A stretch of DNA of 40,563 bases, from the NCBI GenBank assembly GCA_934725015.1, contig CAKVAS010000021.1, positions 1 through 40,563 on the forward strand, read 5' to 3'. The notes under the pieces were generated by a model. It searched no databases. It was not told where the DNA came from and saw only the letters and a program-made list of their open reading frames with translations. Shown here piece after piece: positions 40,357 to 40,563 of this stretch. Within the stretch, counting starts at the first letter, position 1. Every line of letters starts with the position of its first letter. Source of the stretch: an uncultured Bacteroidales bacterium (lineage in GTDB: Bacteria > Bacteroidota > Bacteroidia > Bacteroidales > UBA932). The translations under genes were made by a program, and so were the position numbers.

Positions 40357-40563
40357 TCAGATTCCGACCTCTTCCATCTTGTAGAGGCTGTATCCCTTAA
40401 TCTGCACTACAATCAGATGCAGCGCGGCCTTCCCGGTGAGAACCTTGACTGCTTTGCCGGAGCCGTAACCCCTTATCTGCTCCACGGCCTCGTCCCACTG
40501 CTTCAATGCAGCCTCCTCCGTCGCGTCGGGCTTTAGGTACTTCAGTTCGATGATGTAGGCGTG
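40357..40563 (-). CDS. PD-(D/E)XK nuclease-like protein, C-terminal part (partial)
   Basis: An open frame runs off the window edge and stops at 40357. Its 68 visible residues include YIIELKYLKPDATEEAA, with the ExK of a PD-(D/E)XK nuclease, then QIRGYGSGKAVKVLTG and LIVVQIKGYSLYKMEEVGI. This matches the C-terminus of Bacteroidales AAA-ATPase/PDDEXK proteins (PDDEXK_9-like). The N-terminal ATPase would lie beyond the window. Function is unknown; such proteins are often repeated in genomes of this group. Confidence 0.7.
   Translation of the reverse strand, partial: HAYIIELKYLKPDATEEAALKQWDEAVEQIRGYGSGKAVKVLTGKAALHLIVVQIKGYSLYKMEEVGI

Overview
The window looks like the chromosome of a Bacteroidales bacterium. 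The signs are SusC/SusD outer-membrane genes, fimbrillin-like lipoproteins, promoters of the Bacteroidetes form TTTG-N19..22-TAnnTTTG with weak Shine-Dalgarno sites, a TGS/P-loop nucleoside kinase, and the intergenic TGTCATTTCGA-type repeat. Genes are moderately GC-rich with AT-rich spacers. A gut lineage near Alistipes or another Rikenellaceae-like group would fit, but that is a guess.

Layout. 1-77: 3' end of a 5S rRNA gene and its terminator. 148-2958: an MmeI-like restriction-modification enzyme. 3117-7719: nucleoside kinase (minus), uracil phosphoribosyltransferase (plus) and a GNAT-membrane protein of unknown role (plus); the first two are pyrimidine salvage genes. 7807-13331 (minus): an outer-membrane porin-like gene followed by potA-potB-potC-potD for polyamine uptake, with a structured leader in front. 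13568-14533: HAD-IIA phosphatase. 14764-16236: a three-gene HipB/HipS/HipT-like toxin-antitoxin operon with three operator palindromes exactly 41 bp apart. 16276-30884 (minus): a polysaccharide utilisation locus reading fecR, susC, susD, a duplicated [surface glycan-binding lipoprotein + TIM-barrel glycosidase-like lipoprotein] module, and a GH5-like/GH20 fusion lipoprotein. No ECF sigma gene lies next to fecR.

The most notable part is 31415-40287 (plus), a complete diversity-generating retroelement (DGR) inside a surface-adhesin operon. It reads: promoter with a G9 tract in the -33/-7 spacer; a 46-aa acidic peptide; a fimbrillin-like lipoprotein; a very large fimbrillin/BspA-LRR/BACON/M64-peptidase lipoprotein; a fimbrillin-like lipoprotein with a C-type-lectin-like tail that carries the variable repeat (VR); hairpins; a protein that appears to fuse a MutS-domain-I-like segment to an Avd-like helical bundle; the template repeat (TR); and a DGR-type reverse transcriptase. 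VR and TR are 186 bp each and differ at 21 positions, every one an adenine in TR. They change 17 of the 20 AAY codons. I read this as a cell-surface receptor diversified by retrotransfer, in an operon whose expression may itself be phase-variable.

The window ends (40357-40563, minus) in the C-terminus of a PD-(D/E)XK nuclease-like protein.
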